From positions 2,294,001 through 2,358,000 of the forward strand of contig JADJBV010000002.1 in the NCBI GenBank assembly GCA_016703535.1: a DNA stretch of 64,000 bases, read 5' to 3'. How positions within the stretch are numbered: the first letter of the stretch is position 1; each line of letters starts with the position of its first letter. The position numbers and the translations under genes are program-made. Of the stretch, positions 16,051 to 25,728 are shown in pieces. Source of the DNA: Deltaproteobacteria bacterium. GTDB lineage: Bacteria > Myxococcota > Kuafuiibacteriia > Kuafuiibacteriales > Kuafuiibacteriaceae. The notes under the pieces are model-generated. The model was given only the letters and a program-made list of their open reading frames with translations, did no database searches and had not been told where the DNA came from.

Positions 16051-16902
16051 TCAGAAGAGGAGCGGCCCCGAAGGGACGTAACGCGACAACTCGCCGAAGG
16101 GTTCGCTCTGCATCAGGTGGGCGAACCAAAACAAACGCCACCGACGATCCATCACGAAGGCGAGGGCGGCGCGGTTTTGACTCGGGATGGCGATCCGCAG
16201 CTCGGGACCCGGCGCGAGGCCGGCGGTTGCGGTCAATACCGACACTGCATCTTCGTCCCGCGCCCAAGCGATCGGCCCAAGCAAGTTGCCTTGTGCGTAG
16301 CCATAACCGACCACTCGACCGTCTCGCTCGAAGATCCGGCCTTGGCCGTGCTCCAGCAGGTAACGATGATCTTCGGGGCGGCGCACGCCCCGGACCTCCC
16401 GATCCAGCTCGGCGATCGCCGCGGGATCGAGGGGATGCGCCGCCAAAGGACTGACCTCCGGCGGCGGCTTGGGCCCGATGAAGGTCAAGATCGGACCGGC
16501 GGGCCAGAGGCCCAACCGCAGGTAGGAGGCCATGGCCGTCGGATCGGCGGAGGACCAGGTGAAAAAACGTCGAGCGCCTCGCGCCGCCGCGAGCTCGTAC
16601 ACCTGCCGCAGGAGGGGCCCGCCGAGCCCTTGTTGCGTTTGGCCCGGTCGACCCCAAAACCCCGACAGGAACCACTGATCCTCGCGCTGAATGGCGCAGC
16701 AGATCGCGCCGATCTGCCCGCCCTCTTCGGCGACCTGAAAGATCCCGGTGCGATGGACCTGCCGATAGGCCTCGATCTGGGCCTGCAGAGGCACGGTCAC
16801 CGCCGGCAGGCCAAAGCGGCTCATCATCTCGTTGACGGCCGTCAAGAAGAGCTCGGCGGCGATCGGGAGCTCGTCCTCCGTCAAGGCGCGCAGGGTCGGC
16901 AT
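16051..16902 (-). CDS. Tandem GNAT-fold acetyltransferase-like protein
   Basis: The product is 283 residues. The N-terminal half has a GNAT arrangement ('LTEDELPIAAELFLTAVNEMM', 'PGQTQQGLGGPLLRQVYELAAARGARR', 'ADPTAMASYLRLGLWPAGP'). The C-terminal half repeats the fold in weaker form ('GRIFERDGRVVGYGYAQGN' then 'PSQNRAALAFVMDRRWRL'). Two-domain GNATs usually have one active and one structural half. The substrate is unknown. It starts 1 bp after the lysC stop and is likely in the same transcript. Confidence 0.8.
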   Translation of the reverse strand: MPTLRALTEDELPIAAELFLTAVNEMMSRFGLPAVTVPLQAQIEAYRQVHRTGIFQVAEEGGQIGAICCAIQREDQWFLSGFWGRPGQTQQGLGGPLLRQVYELAAARGARRFFTWSSADPTAMASYLRLGLWPAGPILTFIGPKPPPEVSPLAAHPLDPAAIAELDREVRGVRRPEDHRYLLEHGQGRIFERDGRVVGYGYAQGNLLGPIAWARDEDAVSVLTATAGLAPGPELRIAIPSQNRAALAFVMDRRWRLFWFAHLMQSEPFGELSRYVPSGPLLF

Positions 16903-16903
16903 C

Positions 16904-18223
16904 TCAGCTGAAGAGGGCCCGGTGCAAGGCCGGCACAGCCCGGCGCACGTCTTGATCGTCGACCAAAAGGCTCAGGTTGATGGCCTTGGCGCCGTGGGAG
17001 ATCATCTCCACGTTGATCTGTTCTTGGCTGAGGGCCCCGAAGATCTTGGCGCCGAGGCCAGCTTGGGCCTTGAGGTCCTTGCCGACGATGCACAGCAGGG
17101 ACTTCTTTTCGGCGATGGTGACCCGGCCGTGTTGTTCCAGGGCCTCCTTGACCTCGACCAGGTTGGTGATGGGCGCGCAGGTGATGGAGACCGTGACCTC
17201 GGAGGTGGAGATCATGTCCACGTCGACCTTGAGGCGGCCGAGCACGTCGAAGACCCGGGCCAAAAAGCCAGGCTGACCGAGCATCACCGCACTTTCGATG
17301 GTCAACACCGCTTGCCCCGACTTGTGGGCGATCGAGGTCACCGGGGTCTCGACGCCACCCTTTTCGGTGATCACCGTGCCCGGGTGTTCGGGGTGGTTGG
17401 TGTTCAGCACCCGCACCGGGATGTTCTTCTTCACCGCCGGCAACAAGGTGCTGGGGTGGAGCACCCGGCCACCGTAGAGGGCCAACTCGCTGGCTTCGGC
17501 GAAGCTCATGGTCGGGATGTTGCGGGCGTCTTTGACCAGGTTGGGATCGGCGGTCATCACCCCGTCGGTGTCGGTCCAGATCTCGCATTCCACCGCGTCC
17601 ACGCCAGCGGCGATCACCGTGGCCGAAAAGTCGGAGCCGTTCCGCCCCACGGTGGTGATCTCGCCTCGTTCGGTCTTGCCGATGAAGCCGGTGACCACCG
17701 GGATCACGCCGGCCGGTACTTTGTGGGCGAAGGCGGCCTTCATGCCGGCCTCGTAGCCCTTCACCGGTCGAGCTTGGCCGAAGTGATCATCGGTGATGAA
17801 GCCCAGCTCGAAGGCATCATAGGCCTCGGCCTTGAGGCCGGCGCGGGTGAAGTGAAAGGCGACGGCTCGGCAGCTCATCCGTTCGCCGAAGCTCTGCATG
17901 TGATCCAGGACTCGGGGGCTGACCTCCCGCACCAGGGAGATGCCGCGCAAAAGGTCTTCGATCTCTCTCAGGTAGGGGTCGAGCATCCACTCGTCGGCGC
18001 CCAACTCTCGCAGCACACCCCGTTGTCGTTCGGTGATCTTGCTGGCGTCGGGTTCGCCGGCGGCGGCGGCCCGGGCGGCGTTGATCAACATGTCGGTCAC
18101 GCCTTTGTGGGCCGAACAGACCACCACCGGCTGCCGATCCCGACGCGACTTGACGATCTCGCAGGCCTTCTGAATCTGCTGCCCGTTCGCCAAAGACGAA
18201 CCCCCGAACTTCATCACCAGCAT
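16904..18223 (-). CDS. lysC: Aspartate kinase (monofunctional, ACT-regulated)
   Basis: The product is 439 residues. It phosphorylates aspartate, the first step towards lysine, threonine, methionine and diaminopimelate. The N-terminal signature is 'MKFGGSSLANGQQI'; other motifs are 'FGERMSCRAVAFHF', 'VTGFIGKTERGEITTVGRNGSD' and 'EIWTDTDGVMTADPNLV'. Two ACT domains (about 300-365 and 375-439) provide the usual end-product control. ATG 18223 is chosen over a TTG seven codons upstream because the kinase fold starts at once. It is a single chain without a homoserine dehydrogenase part. Confidence 0.93.
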   Translation of the reverse strand: MLVMKFGGSSLANGQQIQKACEIVKSRRDRQPVVVCSAHKGVTDMLINAARAAAAGEPDASKITERQRGVLRELGADEWMLDPYLREIEDLLRGISLVREVSPRVLDHMQSFGERMSCRAVAFHFTRAGLKAEAYDAFELGFITDDHFGQARPVKGYEAGMKAAFAHKVPAGVIPVVTGFIGKTERGEITTVGRNGSDFSATVIAAGVDAVECEIWTDTDGVMTADPNLVKDARNIPTMSFAEASELALYGGRVLHPSTLLPAVKKNIPVRVLNTNHPEHPGTVITEKGGVETPVTSIAHKSGQAVLTIESAVMLGQPGFLARVFDVLGRLKVDVDMISTSEVTVSITCAPITNLVEVKEALEQHGRVTIAEKKSLLCIVGKDLKAQAGLGAKIFGALSQEQINVEMISHGAKAINLSLLVDDQDVRRAVPALHRALFS

Positions 18224-18280
18224 GGGCGGGTGCTTAGTGCCCAAAGGGGAAAGATGGCAAGGGCTGGCCGGGGCTCGGCC

Positions 18281-20476
18281 TCACAGCGCGCCGCCTCGCT
18301 CCTGGACCAGGGCGATGAAGGCCCCTTCGCTGATGATCTCAGTCCCCAACTTCTTGGCTTTTTGGGCCTTGGTCGAGCTGGAGGCCGGATCCGCCAAGAC
18401 CAGGTAGGTGACGCCCTTGGTGACGCTGGAGGCGGCCGTGCCCCCGTTCTTCTCGACGATCCCCTCCAGGACCTTCCGAGGCCGATCCGAGGCACCCGAA
18501 AAGCAGAAGGAGAGCCCCGCCAGCGGCCCCCCAGCCGAGGGCTTCACCGGGACCACCCCGACCTCCCGCAGCCGCTGGATCTCGGGGAGCCGGGCCCTGA
18601 GGCCGCTCAGGATCTTCTCGGCCTTGATCTCCCCCAGGCCCGGGATCTGGGCCAAGGCCTCCTTGTCGGCCTGGGCGATGGCCTCGGGACTCTCGAAGCC
18701 GGCGTTGACCAGGAGCTTGGCGGTCTCTTTGGAGACCGTCTCGATGCCCAAGGCGGCGATGAAGGTGGGGAGCGGGATCTCCTTTTGGGCGTTCAAGGGG
18801 TCGAGCAGCTTGGCCGCCACCTTGGCTCCGAAGCGTGACCGCTGATCGCTGCGCTTCAGGTTGGCCACCTGCTCGGCTTGGAGTCGGTAGAGATCGGCCG
18901 GCTCCTTGGCCAGGCCCTCGAGGAAAAGCTGTTGGACCACCACCTCACCCCAGTCGAGGAGGCCCAGCTGATCGACCCAGGTCTTGAGGCGCCCGGTGCG
19001 TTTGGCCGGACAGTCTTCGTTGCGGCACAACAGGTATTCGCCTTCGACGTTGACCGGGGCTTGGCAGATCTTGCACGCCGCCGGGGGCTCTTCGGGGCGG
19101 CCCGCCGAAACCACCACCTTCTCCACGTACGGGATCACGTCGTTGCGGCGGGAGACCAACACCTGATCTCCCGGGCCGATGCCCATGCCCCGGACGTTGG
19201 CCACGTTGTGCAAGCTGGCTTGCCGAACCTCGGCCCCCGCCAAAAACACCGGCGGATCCAGCTGGGCGATGGGCGTGATGCGGCCGGTGTCGCCGGTGCT
19301 CCAGAGGACCTCCTTTAAGGTCGTCACCGCCATCTCGTTGCCGAACTTGAAGGCCACCGCCCCTCGCGGTCGGTTGTTCAGCTCACCGAGGAGCGCCGCC
19401 GCGGTCAGGTCGTTGGCCCGGACCACCAGCCCGTCGATGTCGTAGGGGAGGGCCTTGCGGGCGCCGCCTTCGTATCGCTTCCACTCGGCGATCACTTGGG
19501 TGACGTCGCCGAAGTGGATGGCCGGCCGCTCAAAACCTTGGGCCGAGAGGAACTCCAGCTTCTCCCGTTCGCTCCTTTGGCCCTCGATCCCTTCCAGGTC
19601 GTAACAAAGTACGGTCAACAGGCGGCAACCCGGGAGCAACTTGGGATCCTTGGTGCGGGCGATGCCGGCGGCGCTGTTGCGCAGGCTCTTCACTTCCACG
19701 AAGCGAGGGTCGACCTGCTTCTTGAAGCGGGTGAAGGCCTCCCCGTCGTCCTTCTTGAGCACGATCTCGCCTCGGGCCGAGATCCGCCCGCGATGCGGGA
19801 TCTTCGCGGGCACCCCCTTCATCTTGGCCACGTTGGCGGTGATGCGTTCACCGACCAGGCCGTCCCCGCGGGTGATCGCCGCGACCAACTCGCCGCCTTC
19901 GTAGACCAACTCCAAGGAGAGGCCGTCGAGCTTTTCGGTGATGATCAGATCGCCGCTGATCGGCGGCGCGCCGGCGTCGGTCGCCAGCTGGTCGCAGCGG
20001 GCCGCCCACTCCTCCAGCTCGGAGACCGTGTTCACCTTGTTGAGCGACCCCATCGGCAGCTCGTGGCGAGCCTTGGGCCAGTCCATGCCTCGAGGAGGAG
20101 TGACCAAACTCAGCACCGGGTGATCCGCTTGGGCCCGGGACAAGGCGACGTAGAGGCCCAGGTAGTGGCGCGGATCGCTCGGCCGACCGTCATAATCGCC
20201 GGCGTTGCGCTCCAGGAGCTCCGCCGCCAAGGCCGGGACGTCGTGGCCCACTTCGGCCGCCGCCGCTTCGACCTCGGCGCCGCTCGGGGCCTCGGGGGGC
20301 GGCGCGCCGACCTCACCCAACACCGGGTGATCCGGGGCTATGGCCCGCAGCCGATCTTCCAAGGCGTCGAACTCGTCGTCGGTGATCTCGGGCTCTTCGC
20401 TGTTGTAGTAGCGGGCCCGGTGGTGGCGGATCTGGGCCGCCAGGGACTCGATGATCTGCGGATCGGCAGCGCCCAT
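18281..20476 (-). CDS. ligA: NAD-dependent DNA ligase with an insertion near the N-terminus
   Basis: The product is 731 residues, about 60 longer than E. coli LigA. The order is domain Ia ('RARYYNSEEPEITDDEFDALE', 22-40), an extra Ala/Glu/Pro-rich segment (about 56-130), the adenylation domain with active lysine K182 in 'EKLDGLSLEL', an OB fold, the Cys4 zinc finger 'CKICQAPVNVEGEYLLCRNEDC', helix-hairpin-helix repeats ('LAQIPGLGEIKAEKIL') and a C-terminal BRCT domain. It seals nicks using NAD. In E. coli the active lysine is at about 115, so about 65 residues are inserted between Ia and the adenylation core. 'PMGSLNKVNTVSELEEW' marks the return to the usual fold. Confidence 0.93.
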   Translation of the reverse strand: MGAADPQIIESLAAQIRHHRARYYNSEEPEITDDEFDALEDRLRAIAPDHPVLGEVGAPPPEAPSGAEVEAAAAEVGHDVPALAAELLERNAGDYDGRPSDPRHYLGLYVALSRAQADHPVLSLVTPPRGMDWPKARHELPMGSLNKVNTVSELEEWAARCDQLATDAGAPPISGDLIITEKLDGLSLELVYEGGELVAAITRGDGLVGERITANVAKMKGVPAKIPHRGRISARGEIVLKKDDGEAFTRFKKQVDPRFVEVKSLRNSAAGIARTKDPKLLPGCRLLTVLCYDLEGIEGQRSEREKLEFLSAQGFERPAIHFGDVTQVIAEWKRYEGGARKALPYDIDGLVVRANDLTAAALLGELNNRPRGAVAFKFGNEMAVTTLKEVLWSTGDTGRITPIAQLDPPVFLAGAEVRQASLHNVANVRGMGIGPGDQVLVSRRNDVIPYVEKVVVSAGRPEEPPAACKICQAPVNVEGEYLLCRNEDCPAKRTGRLKTWVDQLGLLDWGEVVVQQLFLEGLAKEPADLYRLQAEQVANLKRSDQRSRFGAKVAAKLLDPLNAQKEIPLPTFIAALGIETVSKETAKLLVNAGFESPEAIAQADKEALAQIPGLGEIKAEKILSGLRARLPEIQRLREVGVVPVKPSAGGPLAGLSFCFSGASDRPRKVLEGIVEKNGGTAASSVTKGVTYLVLADPASSSTKAQKAKKLGTEIISEGAFIALVQERGGAL

Positions 20477-20502
20477 CAGGGGCCGGACGCTAGATCGACG
20501 GC

Positions 20503-21351
20503 TCAGCCCTGGTCCAGCTGCCTGGCGTGGTGGTGGAGGTGATCGGCCACGAAGCTGGCGATGAAGTAGTAGCTGTGGTCGTCGCCTTCTTGGCGGCGGA
20601 GCTGGAGGGGTTGACCCGCGGCCTGGCACGCCAATTCGAGGAGCTCGGGCTTCAGCTCTCGCTCGAGGAACTGATCCTTGGTGCCTTGGTCGACGAGGAT
20701 GGGCCCGGTGCGCCGACCCCCTTCGATCAAGCGGACCGCGTCGTGGGCGTCCCAGGCGGGCCCGGCCGCGCCCAGGTAACCGGTGAAGGCCTTTTGTCCC
20801 CAAGGCACCTGGCTGGGCGCGACGATCGGCGCGAAGGCCGAGACGCTCCGGTAGAGGTCGGGCCGGGAGAGGGCCAAGGTCAAGGCGCCGTGGCCCCCCA
20901 TCGAGTGGCCGAAGATCCCGCGTCGCCCGGGGTCCGCGGGGAAGGCCCCTTCGACCGTGGCCCGCAGCTCTTCGGTGACGAAGGTCTTCATCCGGTAGGC
21001 CCCGTTCCAAGGGGCCAGGGTGGCGTCGAGGTAGAAGCCGGCGCCGATCCCAAAGTCCCAGCTGGCGTCGTCGCCGGGAAAACGGGCGGACCGGGGGCTG
21101 GTGTCCAAGGTGACCAACAGCAGGCCGAGCTCGGCCGCCACCCGCTGGGCCCCGGCTTTGATCACGAAGGTCTCTTCGGTGCAGGTCAGCCCCGCCAAGT
21201 AGTACAGGATCGGCACCCTCTCACCCGCCAGGGCCTTGGGCGGCTGGAACACGGCGAAGCGCATCGGCCCCGCGCAGGCTACGGATTCTATTGAATAGAA
21301 TCCTTGGAGGCCACCAAAACAGCGGTGTTCGGCCCGGGTGGTGACGTTCAT
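20503..21351 (-). CDS. fghA: S-formylglutathione hydrolase
   Basis: The product is 282 residues, typical of the esterase D family. It hydrolyses S-formylglutathione to formate and glutathione, the second step of formaldehyde detoxification. The nucleophile is Ser in 'GHSMGGHGALTLAL', the acid Asp in 'ILVDQGTKDQFLE' and the base His in 'GDDHSYYFIASFV'. The family signature 'YLAGLTCTEETFVIKAGAQ' is near residue 52. Its ATG overlaps the stop of frmA (ATGA at 21348-21351). Confidence 0.94.
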   Translation of the reverse strand: MNVTTRAEHRCFGGLQGFYSIESVACAGPMRFAVFQPPKALAGERVPILYYLAGLTCTEETFVIKAGAQRVAAELGLLLVTLDTSPRSARFPGDDASWDFGIGAGFYLDATLAPWNGAYRMKTFVTEELRATVEGAFPADPGRRGIFGHSMGGHGALTLALSRPDLYRSVSAFAPIVAPSQVPWGQKAFTGYLGAAGPAWDAHDAVRLIEGGRRTGPILVDQGTKDQFLERELKPELLELACQAAGQPLQLRRQEGDDHSYYFIASFVADHLHHHARQLDQG

Positions 21352-22460
21352 GCGTATTCGACCACCGTGCGGATCGAGGTGCCGGCGTGCATCAGGTCGA
21401 AGGCCTCGTTGATCCGCTCGAGGGGGAGCTTGTGGGTGATCAAGGGATCGATCTCGATCTTCTTCTCCATGTACCAGTCGACCAACTTGGGGACGTCGGT
21501 GCGGCCCCGGGCGCCGCCGAAGGCCGAGCCCTTCCAGACGCGGCCCGTCACCAGCTGGAAGGGGCGGGTGCTGATCTCTTGGCCGGCGCCGGCGACGCCG
21601 ATGATCACGCTGACGCCCCAACCCCGGTGGCAACACTCGAGGGCCTGGCGCATCAACTTCACGTTGCCGACACACTCGAAGCTGTAGTCGGCGCCGCCGC
21701 CGGTGAGCTCCACCAGGTGGGCCACCAGATCCCCGGACACATCTTTGGGGTTCACGAAGTGGGTCATCCCGAACTGGCGGCCCAAGGCCTCTCGGGCCGG
21801 GTTGAGATCGACGCCGACGATCATGTTGGCGCCGGCCAACTTGGCGCCTTGCACCACGTTGAGGCCGATGCCACCCAAGCCGAAGACCACCACGTTGGCG
21901 CCGGGCTCGACCTTGGCGGTCCAGATCACCGCGCCGATCCCGGTGGTGACGCCGCAGCCGAGGTAACAGATCTTGTCGAAGGGCGCGTCCTTCCTCACCT
22001 TGGCCAAGGCGATCTCCGGCAACACCGTGTGTTCGGCGAAGGTCGAGCACCCCATGTAATGGTGGATCTTGGTCTTGCCGATCGAAAAGCGGCTGGTGCC
22101 GTCGGGCATCACGCCCTTGCCTTGGGTGGCGCGGATGGCGGTGCAGAGGTTGGTCTTGCGGCTCAAACAGGACTTACAGCCGCGACACTCGGGCGTGTAC
22201 AGCGGGATCACGTGATCCCCCTTTTGCACCGAGGTGACGCCGGGGCCGACGTCGACCACGATGCCCGCACCTTCGTGCCCGAAGATCACCGGGAAGAGGC
22301 CTTCGGGATCGGCGCCGGAGCGGGTGAACTCGTCGGTGTGGCAAACGCCGGTGGCCTTGAGCTCGACCAAGACCTCACCGGCCTTGGGGCCCTCGAGCTC
22401 CACGGTCTCGATCACCAGCGGTTTTCCAGCTTCATAAGCGACGGCGGCACGGGTGCGCAT
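21348..22460 (-). CDS. frmA: S-(hydroxymethyl)glutathione dehydrogenase / class III alcohol dehydrogenase
   Basis: The product is 370 residues. It oxidises S-hydroxymethylglutathione, the spontaneous adduct of formaldehyde with glutathione, using NAD. Catalytic zinc ligands are in 'GVCHTDEF' and 'FGHEGAGIVVDVG', structural zinc ligands in 'ECRGCKSCLSRKTNLC', and the NAD fold is 'GLGGIGLNVVQGAKLAGA'. 'GKGVMPDGTSRFS' is typical of class III enzymes. Translation starts at ATG 22460. The pair frmA-fghA is the classical detoxification unit. No FrmR-type regulator is seen beside it. Confidence 0.94.
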   Translation of the reverse strand: MRTRAAVAYEAGKPLVIETVELEGPKAGEVLVELKATGVCHTDEFTRSGADPEGLFPVIFGHEGAGIVVDVGPGVTSVQKGDHVIPLYTPECRGCKSCLSRKTNLCTAIRATQGKGVMPDGTSRFSIGKTKIHHYMGCSTFAEHTVLPEIALAKVRKDAPFDKICYLGCGVTTGIGAVIWTAKVEPGANVVVFGLGGIGLNVVQGAKLAGANMIVGVDLNPAREALGRQFGMTHFVNPKDVSGDLVAHLVELTGGGADYSFECVGNVKLMRQALECCHRGWGVSVIIGVAGAGQEISTRPFQLVTGRVWKGSAFGGARGRTDVPKLVDWYMEKKIEIDPLITHKLPLERINEAFDLMHAGTSIRTVVEYA

Positions 22461-22532
22461 GGGCGGCACCGTAGCGAGTGGCGGGGGAGGGGCCAAGCCC
22501 GGGGAGGCCCTGGGCGAGAGAAAAAAGCGGCG

Positions 22533-23072
22533 CTACTTGAGGAGACCGCCGAGCAGGCTCGAGGCCTGGCTCGCCAGATCACCGCCGCCCGAGCTGGCGC
22601 CGCCACCCCCGGTCAAGAAGGGCGCGACCTTCAGCACCGTGCCGAGGAGCTCGGGGTTGAGCCGCGACTTGAGGAACTCCAGGGCCATCGGCGCGACCAT
22701 CGCGGCCTTCGCCGGATCCAAGCCGAGCTTGCCGATGAGGCCCGCCAAGGCCGCGGCCTCTCCGCTGCCGGTCATCGCCGAAACCGCCCCGCCGAGGGCG
22801 CCGGCCAGGCCCCCCGCGCCGCCACCACCACCGCCGAGCAAGCCGCCCAGCGCCGACATGGCGTCGGCGCCCCCACCTCCACCCAGGAGTTGGCCCGCCT
22901 TGGCCTGCCAGCCCGAAAGCTCCGGGACGGCTTGGCCGAGTTGCCCAGCCACTTGGTCGCCGAGCTCTCCCTTCACCTTTGACTGGAGCGCGCCGAGCAC
23001 ACCGCCGGCTACGGCCTGGGCCTGATCCGCGGGGATTCCGAGTTGAGAGGAGAGGGTTCCGATCAGGTCCAT
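22533..23072 (-). CDS. Gly-rich DUF2780/DUF937-like protein
   Basis: The product is 179 residues from ATG 23072. The N-terminus 'GTLSSQLGIPADQAQAVAGGVLGAL' and the C-terminal helical part 'AALAGLIGKLGLDPAKAAMVAPMALEFLKSRL' follow the pattern of DUF2780 and the related DUF937. The middle is a Gly/Ala-rich segment with runs of five and six glycines. No signal peptide is present. The function of the family is unknown. It precedes the formaldehyde pair on the same strand with a 72-bp gap and is divergent from glgP. Confidence 0.65.
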   Translation of the reverse strand: MDLIGTLSSQLGIPADQAQAVAGGVLGALQSKVKGELGDQVAGQLGQAVPELSGWQAKAGQLLGGGGGADAMSALGGLLGGGGGGAGGLAGALGGAVSAMTGSGEAAALAGLIGKLGLDPAKAAMVAPMALEFLKSRLNPELLGTVLKVAPFLTGGGGASSGGGDLASQASSLLGGLLK

Positions 23073-23172
23073 AGGCGCTGGGCATATCGGTCGGCCGGCG
23101 TTCTGGCAATGGCCACCCCATGGGTCCGCTGTCTTGACGCTGGGGCCACCCGAGGAGAGAGTCCGCCCCATC

Positions 23173-25728
23173 ATGAGGCCCAGACTCCGTACCGTTCAGG
23201 TGACCCCCGTTTTGCCCCGGCCCCTCTTGGGCCTGCAGAAGTTGGCCCTCAACATGTACTGGGATTGGACCCCCGAGATCTCGTCGATCTTCCCCCGGAT
23301 CGACGGCGAACTTTGGGAGCGCACCGCCCACAACCCGGTGGCCTTGTTGGGGCAGGTCGATCAACGGCGCCTCGACGCCTTGTCCACCGATCTCGGCTTT
23401 TTGGCCCACCTGGGCCGGGCCACCGAAAACCTCGAGCGGTATCTGGTCGAGCCCCGTTGGTTCCAGACCGAACACGTCGGGCACTCCAACATCCGGGTCG
23501 CGTACTTCAGCGCCGAGTTTGGGATCTCGCCGTGTCTGCCCATCTACTCCGGGGGCCTCGGCATCCTGGCGGGTGATCACCTGAAGAGCGCCAGCGACCT
23601 CGGCATCCCCTTGGTGGGCGTGGGTTTGCTCTACCAAGAGGGTTATTTCCGCCAGTACCTCAACGCCGACGGCTGGCAGATGGAGACCTACCCGCCCAAC
23701 GACTTCTACAACATGCCGATCCGCCAGGTCCGCCACCCGGACGGAAGTTTGGTGCGGATCTCCGTCGAGTTCCCGGGCCGTTTGGTCCACGCCCAGGTTT
23801 GGCGGATCGACGTCGGTCGAGTGCCTCTGTATCTGCTCGACACCAACGTCGTCGAAAACTCGGATCACGATCGCAAGATCACCCGGGCCCTCTATTCGGG
23901 CGGCGTCGAGCTGCGCATCCAGCAGCTGATGATGTTGGGCATCGGCGGCTTCCGCGCTTTGGTGGCCATGGGCCTCGAGCCCACGGTTTGCCACATGAAC
24001 GAAGGCCACGCCGGCTTTTTGGGCGTGGAGCGGACCCGTCACCTGATGCACCAGCGAGGCCTCTCCTACGAATTGGCCCGGGATCTGGTGGAGGACGGCG
24101 ACATCTTCACCACCCACACCCCGGTGCCCGCGGGCTTCGACGTCTTCTCCCGGGAGTTGGTCGAGCGCCACATGAGCGACTACATGCGGGTGGTCGGCCT
24201 CAACACCAAAGACTTCATGGCCTTGGGGCGGCGCAACGCCAACGACGATCACGAGCCCTTCAACATGGCGGTGTTGGCGATCCGTCACGCGGTCCATCGC
24301 AACGGCGTGTCGGCGCTGCACGGCCAGGTCAGCCGACGCCTGGTGCAACAAGGCGGCGCTTGGCACGAGTGGCCCGAAGAAGAGGTGCCGATCGGTTCGG
24401 TCACCAACGGCATCCACACCCGGACCTGGATCGCCCCGGCGATGGCGGCCCTCTACGATCGCTACTTGGGCCCATCGTGGCGGGATGGCACCGCCAACCC
24501 CGAGACCTGGGCGGCCCTGGACCGGATCCCCAACGAAGAGTTGTGGCGGACCCACGTCGATCTGCGGCAACAGCTGGTGTCCTACGTGCGAAAGCGGCTG
24601 CGTTGGCAGCTGGAGCGACGGGGCGCGACCGACAAGGAGTTGGTCGACGCCAGCTACGCCCTCGATCCCGACGCCTTGACCATCGGCTTTGCGCGCCGCT
24701 TCGCCACCTACAAGCGGGCCACCTTGTTGTTCCAAGATCTGGAGCGGCTGAAGCGGATCCTCTCCCAGGCCCATCGGCCGGTGCAGTTCATCTTCTCGGG
24801 CAAGGCCCACCCGGCCGATCAACCGGCCAAGGAGTACATCAAGCTGGTGGCCTCCAAGCTGAAGGACTCGACCTTCGGCCGGGCCATCGTCTTCCTCGAG
24901 GACTACGAGATCCCGGTGGCCCGGATGTTGGTCTCAGGCGTCGACGTCTGGCTCAACACCCCGCAGCGCCCCAAAGAGGCCAGCGGCACCAGCGGCATGA
25001 AGGTGGTGCCCAACGGTGGCCTCAACCTGTCGATCCTCGATGGTTGGTGGGCCGAAGGTTACGAGCCGGGAGTGGGTTGGGCCATCGGTTCCGGTGAAGA
25101 TCACGGCGAAGGCAGCGATTTGGTCGAGGCCAACGCCTTGTACGACCTGCTCGAGAACCACGTGGTGCCGCTTTATTACGAGCGGGACACCCGCGGATGT
25201 CCGGCGGGTTGGGTCCAGACCATGAAGACCTCGATCAAGAAGTTGGCCGCCCGCTTCTCCACCGATCGGATGGTGAAGGAATACGGTGAGCGCTTTTATC
25301 TCCCGGCCGCCGACATGTACGTGGCCCGCAGCTCGGGCCCGCGGGAGTCGGTGGAGAGTGTGGTCGGTTGGAAGCAGAAGGTCCGCAGCTCCTGGCACGA
25401 CGTGCGGGTCTTGGACGTCAAAGCCAACGCGGGTGAGGCCCGCATCGGTGAGCCGCTGACCATCCGCTGTTGGCTGCGCCTGGGCGCCCTCGGGCCCGAG
25501 GACGTCGACGTGCAACTTTATCACGGGGCCTTGGACGCCAAAGACGAGATCCACGGGGCCCAGACCATCTCCATGCGTCACCAGCACTACCAAGATGGGG
25601 TGCACGAGTTTGTGTGTGACGTGCCGTTCCGGACCAGCGGGCGCTTTGGCTACACGGTGCGGGTGGTGCCCCGGCACGAGACGGTGTTGATCCCCAACGA
25701 GTTGACCCGCATCCGCTGGGCCGACTGA
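23173..25728 (+). CDS. glgP: Alpha-glucan (glycogen/maltodextrin) phosphorylase, short type
   Basis: The product is 851 residues from ATG 23173. It releases glucose-1-phosphate from alpha-1,4 glucans. An N-terminal DUF3417-like segment ('LLGLQKLALNMYWDWTPEI') leads into the GT35 core. Conserved motifs are 'YSGGLGILAGDHLKSASDLG', 'CHMNEGHAGFL', 'FARRFATYKRA' and 'EASGTSGMKVVPNGGLNLS', in which the methionyl-lysine is the pyridoxal phosphate lysine. 'EYGERFYLPAADMY' closes the catalytic domain. A C-terminal beta-rich domain of about 90 residues follows. The stop overlaps the next ATG by one base (TGATG). No glycogen synthase is nearby. Confidence 0.95.
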   Translation: MRPRLRTVQVTPVLPRPLLGLQKLALNMYWDWTPEISSIFPRIDGELWERTAHNPVALLGQVDQRRLDALSTDLGFLAHLGRATENLERYLVEPRWFQTEHVGHSNIRVAYFSAEFGISPCLPIYSGGLGILAGDHLKSASDLGIPLVGVGLLYQEGYFRQYLNADGWQMETYPPNDFYNMPIRQVRHPDGSLVRISVEFPGRLVHAQVWRIDVGRVPLYLLDTNVVENSDHDRKITRALYSGGVELRIQQLMMLGIGGFRALVAMGLEPTVCHMNEGHAGFLGVERTRHLMHQRGLSYELARDLVEDGDIFTTHTPVPAGFDVFSRELVERHMSDYMRVVGLNTKDFMALGRRNANDDHEPFNMAVLAIRHAVHRNGVSALHGQVSRRLVQQGGAWHEWPEEEVPIGSVTNGIHTRTWIAPAMAALYDRYLGPSWRDGTANPETWAALDRIPNEELWRTHVDLRQQLVSYVRKRLRWQLERRGATDKELVDASYALDPDALTIGFARRFATYKRATLLFQDLERLKRILSQAHRPVQFIFSGKAHPADQPAKEYIKLVASKLKDSTFGRAIVFLEDYEIPVARMLVSGVDVWLNTPQRPKEASGTSGMKVVPNGGLNLSILDGWWAEGYEPGVGWAIGSGEDHGEGSDLVEANALYDLLENHVVPLYYERDTRGCPAGWVQTMKTSIKKLAARFSTDRMVKEYGERFYLPAADMYVARSSGPRESVESVVGWKQKVRSSWHDVRVLDVKANAGEARIGEPLTIRCWLRLGALGPEDVDVQLYHGALDAKDEIHGAQTISMRHQHYQDGVHEFVCDVPFRTSGRFGYTVRVVPRHETVLIPNELTRIRWAD

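Noticed and set aside
22460..22496. A longer N-terminus for frmA
   Set aside because: The extra codons begin with a non-ATG start and are Pro-rich and unlike any class III dehydrogenase; homology begins at ATG 22460.
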